Below are positions 1 to 9,327 of a stretch of DNA of 64,000 nt, piece by piece; positions within the stretch are counted from its first letter, which is position 1; every line of letters starts with the position of its first letter. The notes under the pieces were generated by a model, which worked only from the letters and a program-made list of their open reading frames with translations, did not search any database and was not told where the DNA came from. The position numbers were made by a program, and so were the translations under genes. The DNA is from Flavobacteriaceae bacterium S0862 (GTDB lineage Bacteria; Bacteroidota; Bacteroidia; Flavobacteriales; Flavobacteriaceae). The stretch covers positions 124,001 to 188,000 of the forward strand of contig JALKAW010000006.1 in the NCBI GenBank assembly GCA_023015825.1. The letters run 5' to 3'.

Positions 1-1
1 A

Positions 2-1810
2 GCATTTGAAAAACAACTCAGTAAACAAATTCAATTAAATAAGGTAGAGCAGGGCGCTATTCAAGGTGCTACAAGCAGAAGAATGGTTTATACCATTCCT
101 GTAGTTGTTCATGTAATTCATAATGGTGAAGCCATAGGTGTTGGACCAAATATATCTGACGCTCAAGTATTGTCTCAAATACAAGTATTGAATGAAGACT
201 TTAGGAGAATGATAGGCACTAGAGGATATAATATTAATTTGGCTGGAGCCGATGTTGAGGTTGAATTTTGTTTAGCACAGCGAACGCCTGATGGATGTGT
301 AACAAATGGGATTAATAGAGTTGATATGTCTGCAACAAGTACTTCATGGTCTGGACCAGGAGGAAATACAGATACAGTTTTAAAACCAGCTACAATTTGG
401 GATGTATCCAAATATCTAAATATTTGGTCTGTAAATTTCTCAAGCACTAGTACCCTAGGCTTTGCTCAGTTTCCGGAAGGGCCAGCAACGTCTGATGGTG
501 TTGTAGTTGGGTACCAGTATTTTGGATCAGATGATGATCCAAATGTAACTATTCCAGGAGATTTTAATTTAGGCAGAACCGGAACACACGAAGTTGGCCA
601 TTATCTAGGTTTATACCATACGTTTCAAGGTGGTTGTGCCGAAGTTGATGGAGGTGATTTATGTGCCGATACACCAGCTGTAGCCAGCTCTAGTTCTAAT
701 TCAAATATATGTAATACTGGAAATGATTCTTGCCCAGCAGGAATGGTCGATATGGTTGAAAATTATATGGATTACAGTCAAGATTCATGTATGAATGTGT
801 TTACAAATGACCAAAAAGCAAGGGTTGTGGCAACTTTAACGAGTGCAGCTAATAGGCCAACCACATTAACGTCTAATGTGTGTTCACCACTAGCATCAGT
901 TAATGATGATGGAAGTGCTCAAATAGAGAGTATTGCTGTTGCAGATTGTGGATATAGCGCAACAGCTTCAGTAAGAATTACCAATTGGGGAACAAATACG
1001 CTAACATCTGCAGTTATCACTTATGATGAAGATGGCGGAGCTTCTTCTAATTATAACTGGTCAGGATCTTTAAATTATGGAGAATTTGAAGTGTTTAATT
1101 TACCCGTAATAGTGTCGACTCCAGGGAACCACACCTTTAATGCTTCAGTATCCAGTCCTAATGGAAACTCAGATTCAAGAAACTGTAATAATGATACCAA
1201 TGCAACATTTAGTGTTAATCCGTCTTACGCTGGAACAGGACAAGTTCACTTAACTTTAAATACAGATGGATTCGGAGGAGAAACAACTTGGACATTTAAA
1301 AATAGTGCAGGAACTACTTTATATAGTGGAGGGCCATATTTAGATAATGTAACCATAAACGAGTCATTTGAAGTTGGCGATGACGATTGTTATACGTTTA
1401 CTATTCTTGATTCAGCAGGCGATGGTATTTGTTGTGGTGTTTTTGGAAATGGATCTTATGAGTTAAAAGCAAATGACAATACTGTAATTGCCTCAGGCGG
1501 AGAATTTGAAAGTTCTGAAACAACAAGAATTTCTACTATTACACTTAAAATGAATGATTATTTTACCAATAATGGAGTTAGTATTTATCCTAACCCTACC
1601 GAAGATGTCATTAATATTAAGTTAACTAATGGTAATGATTTACCTGATAGTTATAAAATATATAATATGTTGGGTCAGTTAGTAAAAGAAAAGCAAATAA
1701 ATAATAGTTCACAATTAAAAGTGGATGCCTCTAGTTTAAGTAATGGCATATATTTTATTAAGGTAATAAAAGAAAAGGCTTCATTATCCTTACCGTTTAT
1801 TAAAAAATAA
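2..1810 (+). CDS. Secreted M43 (pappalysin-like) zinc metalloprotease, 5' end outside window
   Basis: Extracellular zinc endopeptidase. The frame is open from base 2, so the start codon and signal peptide lie before the window; the first Met in view is at base 83. The zinc site HEVGHYLGLYH (bases 587-619) supplies three His ligands and the catalytic Glu, and a Met-turn (YMDY, about bases 764-775) follows some 50 residues later, the metzincin layout of family M43. Paired cysteines suggest an exported fold. The last 80 or so residues, starting near VSIYPNPTEDV, form a type IX secretion C-terminal sorting domain, so the protein should cross the outer membrane through the T9SS and be cleaved or anchored there. 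The substrate is unknown. The family call is firm; only the N-terminus is missing. Confidence 0.93.
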   Translation, partial: AFEKQLSKQIQLNKVEQGAIQGATSRRMVYTIPVVVHVIHNGEAIGVGPNISDAQVLSQIQVLNEDFRRMIGTRGYNINLAGADVEVEFCLAQRTPDGCVTNGINRVDMSATSTSWSGPGGNTDTVLKPATIWDVSKYLNIWSVNFSSTSTLGFAQFPEGPATSDGVVVGYQYFGSDDDPNVTIPGDFNLGRTGTHEVGHYLGLYHTFQGGCAEVDGGDLCADTPAVASSSSNSNICNTGNDSCPAGMVDMVENYMDYSQDSCMNVFTNDQKARVVATLTSAANRPTTLTSNVCSPLASVNDDGSAQIESIAVADCGYSATASVRITNWGTNTLTSAVITYDEDGGASSNYNWSGSLNYGEFEVFNLPVIVSTPGNHTFNASVSSPNGNSDSRNCNNDTNATFSVNPSYAGTGQVHLTLNTDGFGGETTWTFKNSAGTTLYSGGPYLDNVTINESFEVGDDDCYTFTILDSAGDGICCGVFGNGSYELKANDNTVIASGGEFESSETTRISTITLKMNDYFTNNGVSIYPNPTEDVINIKLTNGNDLPDSYKIYNMLGQLVKEKQINNSSQLKVDASSLSNGIYFIKVIKEKASLSLPFIKK

Positions 1811-1856
1811 AGTGTTTTTACTAACATAATATCTAATTTTGTAAAAAAGAAGTTAG

Positions 1857-2789
1857 TTGAAAATTAAGACCACTTTAGAAGCTTACCCAAAAAAGGACTC
1901 GGTAGTGACCATTGGGACTTTTGATGGTGTACACATTGGTCATCAAAAAATCATTAAACAGTTAGTTAAAATTGCAAAGGGCGAAAATTATAATGCTATT
2001 GTGCTTACGTTTTTCCCTCACCCTAGAATGGTATTACAAAAAGACACAAGTATTAAATTGATCAATACCATTGATGAGAAATCACAATTATTGGAGAATT
2101 TAGGTATAGATCATCTGGTTATACAAAAATTCACAAAAGATTTTTCTCGATTAGGAGCCATAGAATTTGTAAGAGATGTTTTAGTGAATAAACTTCATGT
2201 AAAGCACATTATAATTGGCTATGACCACAGATTTGGACGAAATAGAACTGCAAATGTGGATAATTTAAGGGAATACGGTGAGGTTTATAACTTTAAAATC
2301 ACCGAGATATCTGCTCAAGAAATTGACGAAGTAGCCGTGAGTTCCACAAAAATAAGGAAAGCATTAAATGATGGAGATATGGAAGTTGCAAATGCTTTTT
2401 TAGGCTATAATTTTATGCTTACAGGAACTGTTATTAAAGGCAGAAATCTTGGTGAGAAAATTGGATTTCCTACTGCAAACATTAATATTGAAGAATCTTA
2501 CAAACTTATTCCTAAAAATGGCTCCTATATAGTGAAATCCTTTATAGACAACAAAACTATATACGGAATGATGAACATTGGAATTAATCCAACTGTAAAT
2601 GGTGAAAAGCAATCAATAGAAGTTCATTTTTTTAATTTTCAAAAAGATATCTACAATAAAAAAATTCGAGTTGAACTTATAAAAAGATTAAGAGACGAAC
2701 AAAAATTCAATTCGATTGATGCTTTAAAAATGCAGTTACAAAGAGACAAAGAAACCAGCTTAAACTACCTCGCGCAATCTAATGCTTAA
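1857..2789 (+). CDS. ribF: Bifunctional riboflavin kinase / FAD synthetase
   Basis: Makes FMN from riboflavin plus ATP and then FAD from FMN plus ATP in the cytoplasm. The N-terminal nucleotidyltransferase domain has GTFDGVHIGH (residues 20-29) and an SSTKIR motif near residue 162. The C-terminal riboflavin kinase domain has GRNLGEKIGFPTANI around residues 195-209. At 310 residues it is the usual length. The start is TTG at 1857: no ATG fits before the conserved VVTIGTFDG block, and the upstream bases carry the stop of nothing else. It overlaps the next gene by 8 bases, suggesting co-translation. Confidence 0.96.
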   Translation: MKIKTTLEAYPKKDSVVTIGTFDGVHIGHQKIIKQLVKIAKGENYNAIVLTFFPHPRMVLQKDTSIKLINTIDEKSQLLENLGIDHLVIQKFTKDFSRLGAIEFVRDVLVNKLHVKHIIIGYDHRFGRNRTANVDNLREYGEVYNFKITEISAQEIDEVAVSSTKIRKALNDGDMEVANAFLGYNFMLTGTVIKGRNLGEKIGFPTANINIEESYKLIPKNGSYIVKSFIDNKTIYGMMNIGINPTVNGEKQSIEVHFFNFQKDIYNKKIRVELIKRLRDEQKFNSIDALKMQLQRDKETSLNYLAQSNA

Positions 2790-4101
2790 TAAATTATTAT
2801 TTAAACCAATAGATAATAGCGCACTTATTGTGTTTAGAATATTATTTGGTTTACTTATCTCAATAGAGGCTTTTGGTGCAATACTTTCTGGTTGGGTTCA
2901 CCAAGCATTTATAGAGCCCAAGTTTACGTTTTCATTTATTGGTTTTGAGTGGCTACAACCACTTCCAGGTTTCGGGATGTATGTGTATTATGCTATCATG
3001 GGAATTTGTGGTTTGATGGTCATGGCTGGTTATAAGTATAGGTGGAGTATCATTACGTTTACCATTTTATGGACAGGAACCTATTTTATGCAAAAATCGT
3101 CTTATAACAATCATTATTACTTACTTATCCTTTTAAGTTTGTTTATGACAATAGTGCCCGCAAATGCTAATGTTTCTGTTGACTCTAAAAATAATCCAAG
3201 CATTAAAAGTAGCTTAATGCCACAATGGTGTTCCTTAATTTTTGTTGTACAAATGTTTATTGTGTACACTTATGCATCCATTGCAAAATTATATCCAGAT
3301 TGGTTAAATGCAACAGCTGTTGAAATATTACTTAAATCAAAACAAGATTACCTTATTATTGGAGATTTATTACAACAAAAATGGGTACATTATGTAATCG
3401 CTTATTTTGGAATAATTTTCGATTTACTAATTGTACCACTATCACTTTGGAAACGAAGTCGAAAGTATGCTTTTTTAGTAGCCATTGTGTTTCATCTATT
3501 TAATTCTATTGTTTTTCAAATAGGCATATTTCCTTATATGGCTTTAGCTGTATGTATATTCTTTTTTGAACCTAATACCATAAGAAAAATAGCTTTTAAG
3601 AAGCTAAAACCTATTGAAAATCAGAAAGTGATAGCCACTAAAAGACCAAATTTTTTAAAAATAGTGCTTATCATTTATTTTATGGTTCAACTAGTGTTAC
3701 CACTTCGTCATTGGGTAATTAGAGATGATGTGCTTTGGACTGAAGAGGGACATAGACTATCATGGAGAATGATGTTAAGAGCAAAGCAAGGCATAATTTC
3801 GTTTAGAGTAATTGATAAACATAACAATCAAACAATTCCAATTCAATTAGACACCTTTTTAACTTATAAACAACAAAGAAGTTTTTCAACCAAACCAGAT
3901 ATGATTTGGCAATTCGCACAATTCATAAAAAAAACCTATAAAGAAGAGATAAATAGAGATGTAATGGTATTTGTAGATTGTCAAGTTAAAGTTAATGGTA
4001 AGTCTTATAAAACATTTATCGACCCAGAAGTAGATTTGGCTTTAGTCAAGTGGAATGCTTATAAACATTCTTCATGGATTTTACCTTCAAAACACGACTG
4101 A
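2782..4101 (+). CDS. HTTM-domain integral membrane protein
   Basis: A 439-residue polytopic membrane protein with about eight hydrophobic segments, first near residues 15-40 and last near residues 290-310, followed by a soluble C-terminal part. The start SALIVFRILFGLLISIEA and the region with SWRMMLRAKQG match the HTTM family, which is related to the membrane part of vitamin K-dependent gamma-carboxylase. Bacterial members are common but their reaction is not established, so no substrate is claimed. The ATG at 2782 lies inside the end of ribF (8-base overlap), which supports the start and translational coupling. Confidence 0.85.
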   Translation: MLNKLLFKPIDNSALIVFRILFGLLISIEAFGAILSGWVHQAFIEPKFTFSFIGFEWLQPLPGFGMYVYYAIMGICGLMVMAGYKYRWSIITFTILWTGTYFMQKSSYNNHYYLLILLSLFMTIVPANANVSVDSKNNPSIKSSLMPQWCSLIFVVQMFIVYTYASIAKLYPDWLNATAVEILLKSKQDYLIIGDLLQQKWVHYVIAYFGIIFDLLIVPLSLWKRSRKYAFLVAIVFHLFNSIVFQIGIFPYMALAVCIFFFEPNTIRKIAFKKLKPIENQKVIATKRPNFLKIVLIIYFMVQLVLPLRHWVIRDDVLWTEEGHRLSWRMMLRAKQGIISFRVIDKHNNQTIPIQLDTFLTYKQQRSFSTKPDMIWQFAQFIKKTYKEEINRDVMVFVDCQVKVNGKSYKTFIDPEVDLALVKWNAYKHSSWILPSKHD

Positions 4102-4118
4102 TTTTCTTAGTAATTCCG

Positions 4119-4126
4119 TAAATTTG
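4119..4126 (+). promoter_or_regulatory. Predicted -7 box (TAAATTTG) for serS
   Basis: Matches the Bacteroidota -7 consensus TAnnTTTG. It lies 19 bases before the serS ATG, in the short gap after the HTTM gene. No clear -33 TTTG was seen at the expected distance. Confidence 0.5.
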
Positions 4127-4145
4127 TCGCTTAAATTTTTACGCA

Positions 4146-5417
4146 ATGTTACAAGTCCCTTTTATTAGAGAAAACCAAGATTTGGTAATAGCACGTTTGG
4201 CAAAACGAAATATTGATGCAGCAGAAATGATTGCAGAAGCCATTGAACTTGATGAAGAACGCAGACAGGCCCAAACAGAATTAGATAACACCTTGGCTGA
4301 ATCTAATGCGCTTTCTAAAGAAATTGGAATGCTATACAAATCTGGTAAGGCAGACCAAGCTAATGCCATTAAAGACAGAACTGCTCAACTAAAAGATGAT
4401 AGTAAAGCGTTAACCGAAAAATTAAATAGTACATCTGAGAAACTGGAAGAATTACTTTTCAAGATTCCAAATGTTCCGCATGAGTCAGTTCCAGCTGGAA
4501 ACACAGACGAAGATAACGAAGAAGTATTTAGAGAAGGCGATATCCCTGTTTTGCATGAAAATGCTTTACCACATTGGGAATTAGCTAAAAAATACGACAT
4601 TATTGATTTTGAATTAGGAAATAAAATTACAGGAGCTGGTTTTCCAGTATATAAAGGAAAAGGAGCAAAATTACAACGTGCACTTATTTGGTATTTTTTA
4701 GATAAAAATACAGCAGCAGGTTACCAAGAAGTACAAGTGCCCCATTTGGTAAATGAAGCTTCAGGTTTTGGTACAGGACAATTACCAGACAAAGAAGGGC
4801 AAATGTACCATGTAACTGAAGATAATTTGTACTTAATTCCAACAGCCGAAGTGCCTGCAACCAACATTTTTAGAGATGAACTCTTAAAAGAAGATGAGTT
4901 GCCAAAAGCCTTGACAGGATATACGCCATGTTTTCGTCGTGAGGCTGGAAGTTACGGAGCACATGTTCGTGGATTAAATAGATTACATCAATTTGATAAA
5001 GTGGAAATTTTGCGTGTAGAACACCCAACACGTTCATACCAAGCACTTGATGAAATGGTAGCACATGTAAAGTCTATTCTAAAAGAATTAAAATTACCAT
5101 ATCGTATTTTGAGATTATGCGGTGGTGATTTAGGATTTACATCTGCACTTACTTACGATTTTGAAGTATTTTCTACAGCACAAGATAGATGGCTGGAAAT
5201 ATCATCTGTGTCAAATTTTGAAACATTTCAAGCAAATCGTTTAAAATTACGTTTTAAAAATAGTAATGGTAAAAGTAAATTAGCACATACCCTAAACGGA
5301 AGCTCTTTAGCCTTACCAAGAGTATTAGCTGGAATTTTAGAGAACTGTCAAACAGAAAAAGGTATTAAAATTCCAGATGTTTTAGTGCCATATACAGGCT
5401 TTGACTATATCGATTAA
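4146..5417 (+). CDS. serS: Serine--tRNA ligase
   Basis: Charges tRNA-Ser (and tRNA-Sec where present) with serine in the cytoplasm. Residues 1 to about 110 form the long antiparallel coiled-coil arm that grips the tRNA variable loop. The class II catalytic core follows, with motif 2 at TPCFRREAGSYGAHVRGL and motif 3 at LNGSSLALPRVLAGILEN near residues 383-400. At 423 residues it is the family's normal length. It starts at ATG 4146 behind its own predicted promoter and is followed by a palindrome and a gene-poor gap. Confidence 0.98.
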   Translation: MLQVPFIRENQDLVIARLAKRNIDAAEMIAEAIELDEERRQAQTELDNTLAESNALSKEIGMLYKSGKADQANAIKDRTAQLKDDSKALTEKLNSTSEKLEELLFKIPNVPHESVPAGNTDEDNEEVFREGDIPVLHENALPHWELAKKYDIIDFELGNKITGAGFPVYKGKGAKLQRALIWYFLDKNTAAGYQEVQVPHLVNEASGFGTGQLPDKEGQMYHVTEDNLYLIPTAEVPATNIFRDELLKEDELPKALTGYTPCFRREAGSYGAHVRGLNRLHQFDKVEILRVEHPTRSYQALDEMVAHVKSILKELKLPYRILRLCGGDLGFTSALTYDFEVFSTAQDRWLEISSVSNFETFQANRLKLRFKNSNGKSKLAHTLNGSSLALPRVLAGILENCQTEKGIKIPDVLVPYTGFDYID

Positions 5418-5434
5418 TTAATTTTTTGATTGAA

Positions 5435-5463
5435 ATTTAAATGTTAAATTTTAACATTTAAAT
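5435..5463. repeat. Perfect 14-bp-arm palindrome after serS
   Basis: The arm at 5435-5448 (starts ATTTAAATG) is the exact reverse complement of 5450-5463, with one central base. It lies 18 bases after the serS stop. No T-run follows, so it is not a classic intrinsic terminator. It could be an AT-rich terminator or a dimeric regulator site for the transcript that starts downstream. Confidence 0.55.
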
Positions 5464-5576
5464 CGTTAAAATGTAAAAAAAATACGTTGTTTGACGATTT
5501 TTTCATCATTTTCCTTTGATTTTTCAAAAAAATTGCAGAAGTTAGTAGCACCAAATCTAATTATTAACCTACAGTT

Positions 5577-5648
5577 ATGAAAAATTTTAAACGAATATTT
5601 CTATTAGTAACCCTTGTGGTACTGGTAGTTCAAGTTATTTTTAATTAA
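5577..5648 (+). CDS. Possible 23-residue hydrophobic peptide
   Basis: ATG at 5577 opens a 23-codon frame ending at TAA 5646-5648. The peptide has a basic head (KNFKR) and a continuous hydrophobic stretch of about 15 residues rich in Leu and Val, enough for one membrane span. It lies in the 419-base gap between serS and the TPR gene, followed by about 110 bases without a good frame and then a strong UUCG terminator, so it may sit in its own short transcript. The family is not recognised. It could instead be a chance ORF within a small RNA. Confidence 0.4.
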   Translation: MKNFKRIFLLVTLVVLVVQVIFN

Positions 5649-5757
5649 ATTAGGGCTCAAATCGAAACAATTCCCTTAAGAAATATAAAAGACCACAACA
5701 GGATAATTGAATCATTTTGTGAAATATGATTAATAGCACATTTATTTTGGATGGTTA

Positions 5758-5786
5758 TGCCTGAACTTCGGTTCAGGCATTTTTTT
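5758..5786 (+). terminator. Intrinsic terminator with UUCG tetraloop
   Basis: TGCCTGAAC pairs perfectly with GTTCAGGCA around a TTCG loop (5758-5779), followed by a run of seven T. It ends the short transcript of the serS-TPR gap about 110 bases after the 23-residue ORF. Confidence 0.9.
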
Positions 5787-5836
5787 ATTAAAATATTCAC
5801 ACTATCAAAACTCACATTTACTATATTTACAAAGCT

Positions 5837-7618
5837 ATGAAGTTTGTAATCTACATTTGTTGTTTCTTTCTATCTGTCACTGCTTTTTCGCAGAATGATG
5901 AAGCTTTGGCTAAAAACTATTTTGATAGAGGTGAATTTGAAAAAGCATTAATCTCTTATCAAAATCTTTATCAAGAAAAGAAGAATAACTTAAATTATTT
6001 CTTTAGGATAATTGAAATACATCAACAATTAGAAAAATATGATTTAGCTGAAATATTGCTAAAAGAAAAAATTAATGGACAAAGGGATGGGCAATTTCTT
6101 GTAGAACTAGGGTATAATTTTCAATTAAAAGGTAATCAAGAAGATGCCGAAAATTATTACAACCAAGCTATTTCTCAAATAGAAACCGAACCACTTTTTG
6201 CGTATTTTGTAGCACGTCGTTTTGAGATACATTCCCTTATAGATGAAGCAGCGATTGTTTACGAAAAAGCAATGGAACTTCGTCCTGAATCAAATTTTCA
6301 TAGACAATTAGCACGCATTTATGGTGAACAGGGAAAAGTTGATAAAATGTTCAACAGCTATGTTAATTTCATAGAGGTAAGTCCAACGTTCGTACATCAG
6401 GCCAAACGCTTATTTAGTGAGTACATTACTGAAAACGGAGACGATGAAAATAATGAGCATTTAAGAAAAGCATTATTGCGTAAAGCACAGCTTAACCCAG
6501 ATATCATTTGGAATCAATTATTAAGCTGGTTGTTTATTCAGCAAAGAGACTATAGTAAAGCATTTGCACAAGAAAGAGCTATTTTTAAAAGAGCGCCCGA
6601 ATCTTTAAGAGGAATCTTAGATTTAGCAAGAATAACCATCGAACAAGATGAGGTAGAAACAGCAAATACTATTTTAAATTATGTCATCGAGAATGTGATG
6701 GAACCGTCCATTGTGCTTGATGCTCACAAAGACTTATTAGAAATAGGAGTAAAACATGCTTTAAAGGATGATTATTTATCAATAGACGAAAAATACAAAA
6801 ACTTATTGGAGCTTTACGGTAGAAATGTTCAAACCACTAATTTACAGTTGTCTTATGCAAAATTTATGGCTTTTTATAACAATAAGCCAATAGAGGCGAT
6901 AGACTTTCTAAAAGAAACACTTAAAACCAGAACATCCAGAGTCCAGGAAGCCAGAGTAAAGTTATTGTTAGGTGATATATTGATACTTCAAGAAAAATTT
7001 AATGAGGCACTTATTTATTATTCGCAAATTCAAGCGAGTTTAAAAAACAGTATTATTTCTCAAGAAGCAAGATTTCGAGTGGCGAAAGCAAGTTATTATA
7101 AAGGCGACTTTAAATGGGCAGAATCACAATTAAAAATCCTTAAATCATCTACATCGCAATTAATTGCTAATGACGCTTTAGATTTAAAGTTATTGATATC
7201 AGATAACAAATACGACGACTCTACACAAACCGCTTTAAAACTCTATGCTAAGGCAGATTTATTAGCATTTCAAAATAAAACAAACGAGGCCATTACAAAG
7301 TTAGATGTTATTATCGCAAATCATAAAACAGAGTCCATTATGGATCAAGCTTTGTATAAGCAAGCTAGATTGTTTGAAGAATTAAAAGACTATACAAGAG
7401 CCGAAGCGAATTATTTAGCTATTATCGAAAACTATCGCGAAGATATTTTAGCTGATGATGCCTATTACAGATTAGCTGAACTATATAGTAACCAATTAGC
7501 ACAACCTGAAAAAGCTAAAGAATTTTACGAAAAAGTCATTTTCGATTATGCCGATAGTATCTTTTTTGTGGAAGCACGCAAAAAGTATAGAGCGTTGCGT
7601 GGTGATGCTATAAATTAA
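5837..7618 (+). CDS. Exported tetratricopeptide-repeat protein
   Basis: 593 residues starting with a clear signal peptide (MKFVIYICCFFLSVTAFSQ), so probably periplasmic. The rest is helical repeats of TPR type, for example ALAKNYFDRGEFEKALISYQN near the start and repeated A..Y..A.. patterns up to the C-terminus, where ADDAYYRLAELYSNQL resembles TPRs of outer-membrane assembly or cell-envelope scaffolds. No catalytic domain is visible. TPR arrays usually bind protein partners; the partner here is unknown. The next gene starts only 4 bases after its stop, so they share a transcript. Confidence 0.85.
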   Translation: MKFVIYICCFFLSVTAFSQNDEALAKNYFDRGEFEKALISYQNLYQEKKNNLNYFFRIIEIHQQLEKYDLAEILLKEKINGQRDGQFLVELGYNFQLKGNQEDAENYYNQAISQIETEPLFAYFVARRFEIHSLIDEAAIVYEKAMELRPESNFHRQLARIYGEQGKVDKMFNSYVNFIEVSPTFVHQAKRLFSEYITENGDDENNEHLRKALLRKAQLNPDIIWNQLLSWLFIQQRDYSKAFAQERAIFKRAPESLRGILDLARITIEQDEVETANTILNYVIENVMEPSIVLDAHKDLLEIGVKHALKDDYLSIDEKYKNLLELYGRNVQTTNLQLSYAKFMAFYNNKPIEAIDFLKETLKTRTSRVQEARVKLLLGDILILQEKFNEALIYYSQIQASLKNSIISQEARFRVAKASYYKGDFKWAESQLKILKSSTSQLIANDALDLKLLISDNKYDDSTQTALKLYAKADLLAFQNKTNEAITKLDVIIANHKTESIMDQALYKQARLFEELKDYTRAEANYLAIIENYREDILADDAYYRLAELYSNQLAQPEKAKEFYEKVIFDYADSIFFVEARKKYRALRGDAIN

Positions 7619-7622
7619 CCTT

Positions 7623-8138
7623 ATGATTATTGCAAAAACTAGTCGTTTAATCATCTCTAAAGTCACACTTAAAGACGCGCCATTTTTCCTAGAGTTAATG
7701 AATTCACCAAACTGGATTGAATACATAGGAGATAGAAATGTTAAAACAGTTAAAGAAGCCGAGGATTATCTTAAAAAAGGTATTTTAAAAAGTTATACAG
7801 CCTTAGGTTATGGTTTTTATAAAGTTGTTTTAAAATCAAATTCAAGTGCAACTATTGGTATTTGTGGTTTAATAAAGCGAGAGGAGCTTAAAATTCCGGA
7901 TTTAGGTTTTGCAATGTTACCACAATATGAAGGTAAAGGTTATGGTTATGAATCTTCGGTTGCGGTTTTAGAAGAAGCAAAGAATAAGTATGATATAACT
8001 GAAGTTGGAGCAATTACTTTAGAATTAAACATAAATTCGATTAAACTTTTAGAAAAACTAGATTTTTCCTTCGAAAAAAAGATAAAACCCTTTGATGATG
8101 ACGAAGAACTTCTGTTCTTTGTAAAACAATTACTTTAA
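7623..8138 (+). CDS. GNAT N-acetyltransferase, RimJ/RimL-like
   Basis: 171 residues of the GNAT fold. The opening AKTSRLIISKVTLKDAPFFLELMN is typical of the RimJ/RimL branch, which acetylates protein N-termini or small amines with acetyl-CoA. The acetyl-CoA loop is visible as EGKGYGYES near residue 100, and NINSIKLLEKLDF forms the usual helix near the end. The substrate cannot be told from sequence. It follows the TPR gene with a 4-base gap and precedes DUF4286 and rsmA on the same strand. Confidence 0.88.
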   Translation: MIIAKTSRLIISKVTLKDAPFFLELMNSPNWIEYIGDRNVKTVKEAEDYLKKGILKSYTALGYGFYKVVLKSNSSATIGICGLIKREELKIPDLGFAMLPQYEGKGYGYESSVAVLEEAKNKYDITEVGAITLELNINSIKLLEKLDFSFEKKIKPFDDDEELLFFVKQLL

Positions 8139-8179
8139 TTCTCATTCCTGTATAGGCATGAATCCACTTTAATATTATT

Positions 8180-8503
8180 ATGATAATTTACAATGTAACC
8201 GTTAATGTAGATGAAAGCATTCATCAAGAATGGCTTAATTGGATTAAACTTCACATTCCAAAGGTATTGGCAACTGGAAAATTTATAGACGCGAAGCTTA
8301 CTAAAGTTTTAATAGACGAAGAGATGGGAGGCACAACCTATTCAGTACAATATAAAGCTATATCCAGAGAAGCTTTAGAAAGCTATTATGCGCATGATGC
8401 TGAGCGTTTAAGAAACGAAGGTTTAAAACGATTTGCAGATAAAATGTTGGCCTTTAGAACAGAATTGGAAGTGATAGATGAGTATTCGGTAACCTTTAAT
8501 TAA
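8180..8503 (+). CDS. DUF4286 family protein
   Basis: A 107-residue cytoplasmic protein with no signal peptide. The opening IIYNVTVNVDESIHQEWLNWI and the AHDAERLRNEGLKRFADK region match DUF4286, a small ferredoxin-like-fold family that in Flavobacteriaceae commonly sits just before rsmA. Function is unknown. Only 9 bases separate it from the TTG start of rsmA, so they are likely co-transcribed. Confidence 0.85.
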   Translation: MIIYNVTVNVDESIHQEWLNWIKLHIPKVLATGKFIDAKLTKVLIDEEMGGTTYSVQYKAISREALESYYAHDAERLRNEGLKRFADKMLAFRTELEVIDEYSVTFN

Positions 8504-8512
8504 AATATTTTT

Positions 8513-9286
8513 TTGACAGTAAAAGCTAAAAAGCACCTAGGTCAACATTTTTTGCGAGACGAAAATATCGCAGAAAAAATTGCTAATACATTATCGTTAG
8601 AAAGATATGATAAGGTTTTAGAAATTGGTCCAGGAATGGGTGTGCTTACTAAATATTTGCTTCAAAAGGATATTACGACGTATGTTATAGAAATAGACTC
8701 AGAATCTGTTGAATATCTTCAAGCTAATTTCCTAAATTTAGCACCAAGAATAATAGAAAAAAACTTTTTGAAGTATGATTTAAATGAAGTTTTTAACGGA
8801 TCACAATTTGCTATTATTGGTAATTTCCCTTATAACATTTCCACTCAAATAGTTTTTAAAACATTAAAAATGCGTGATCAAATTCCTGAATTTTCTGGAA
8901 TGTTTCAAAAGGAAGTAGCGCAACGTATTTGTGAAAAAGAAGGTAGTAAAGCTTATGGAATACTTTCAGTATTAACCCAAGCTTTTTATGACGCTGAGTA
9001 TTTATTCACAGTACCACCATCTGTGTTTAATCCTCCGCCAAAAGTAGACTCAGGTGTACTGCGTTTGACTAGAAAAGAAAATTTTGACTTGCCTTGCGAC
9101 GAAAAATTATTTTTTAGAGTAGTAAAAACGGCTTTTCAACAACGCCGAAAAACATTACGAAATAGCTTAAAAACTTTCAATCTTTCCGATAATTTAAAAG
9201 CAAATGTTATATTTGGCAAACGTCCAGAACAATTAAGTGTTGATTCATTTATTGAGCTTACACAATTAATTGAAAACGATATTTAA
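8513..9286 (+). CDS. rsmA: 16S rRNA (adenine1518/1519-N6)-dimethyltransferase
   Basis: Dimethylates two adjacent adenines in the 3' hairpin of 16S rRNA during 30S maturation, using S-adenosylmethionine. The opening [18 protein letters not shown], the SAM-binding [12 protein letters not shown], and the catalytic NFPYNIST block (about residues 103-110) are all present, as is the C-terminal [11 protein letters not shown]. The length of 257 residues is normal. The start is TTG at 8513, since the conserved block begins only a few codons later and no ATG is available. A dispersed hairpin repeat follows directly after the stop. Confidence 0.97.
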   Translation: MTVKAKKHLGQHFLRDENIAEKIANTLSLERYDKVLEIGPGMGVLTKYLLQKDITTYVIEIDSESVEYLQANFLNLAPRIIEKNFLKYDLNEVFNGSQFAIIGNFPYNISTQIVFKTLKMRDQIPEFSGMFQKEVAQRICEKEGSKAYGILSVLTQAFYDAEYLFTVPPSVFNPPPKVDSGVLRLTRKENFDLPCDEKLFFRVVKTAFQQRRKTLRNSLKTFNLSDNLKANVIFGKRPEQLSVDSFIELTQLIENDI

Positions 9287-9297
9287 TAACGAATCAG

Positions 9298-9326
9298 TTA
9301 TCACACTGAGTGCAGTCGAAGTGCCT
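9298..9326 (+). repeat. Dispersed hairpin repeat, copy A
   Basis: Core CTGAGTGCAGTCGAAGTG with outer arms CACT and AGTG. It lies between rsmA and mgtE and ends right at the mgtE start codon. It belongs to the same family as copies at 12691, 15338 and 29507, a class of short imperfect palindromes found widely in Bacteroidota genomes. Confidence 0.8.
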
Positions 9327-9327
9327 T

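Noticed and set aside
9310-9327. GTG start for mgtE six codons upstream
   Set aside because: These bases belong to a dispersed repeat and the family starts near the ATG at 9328.
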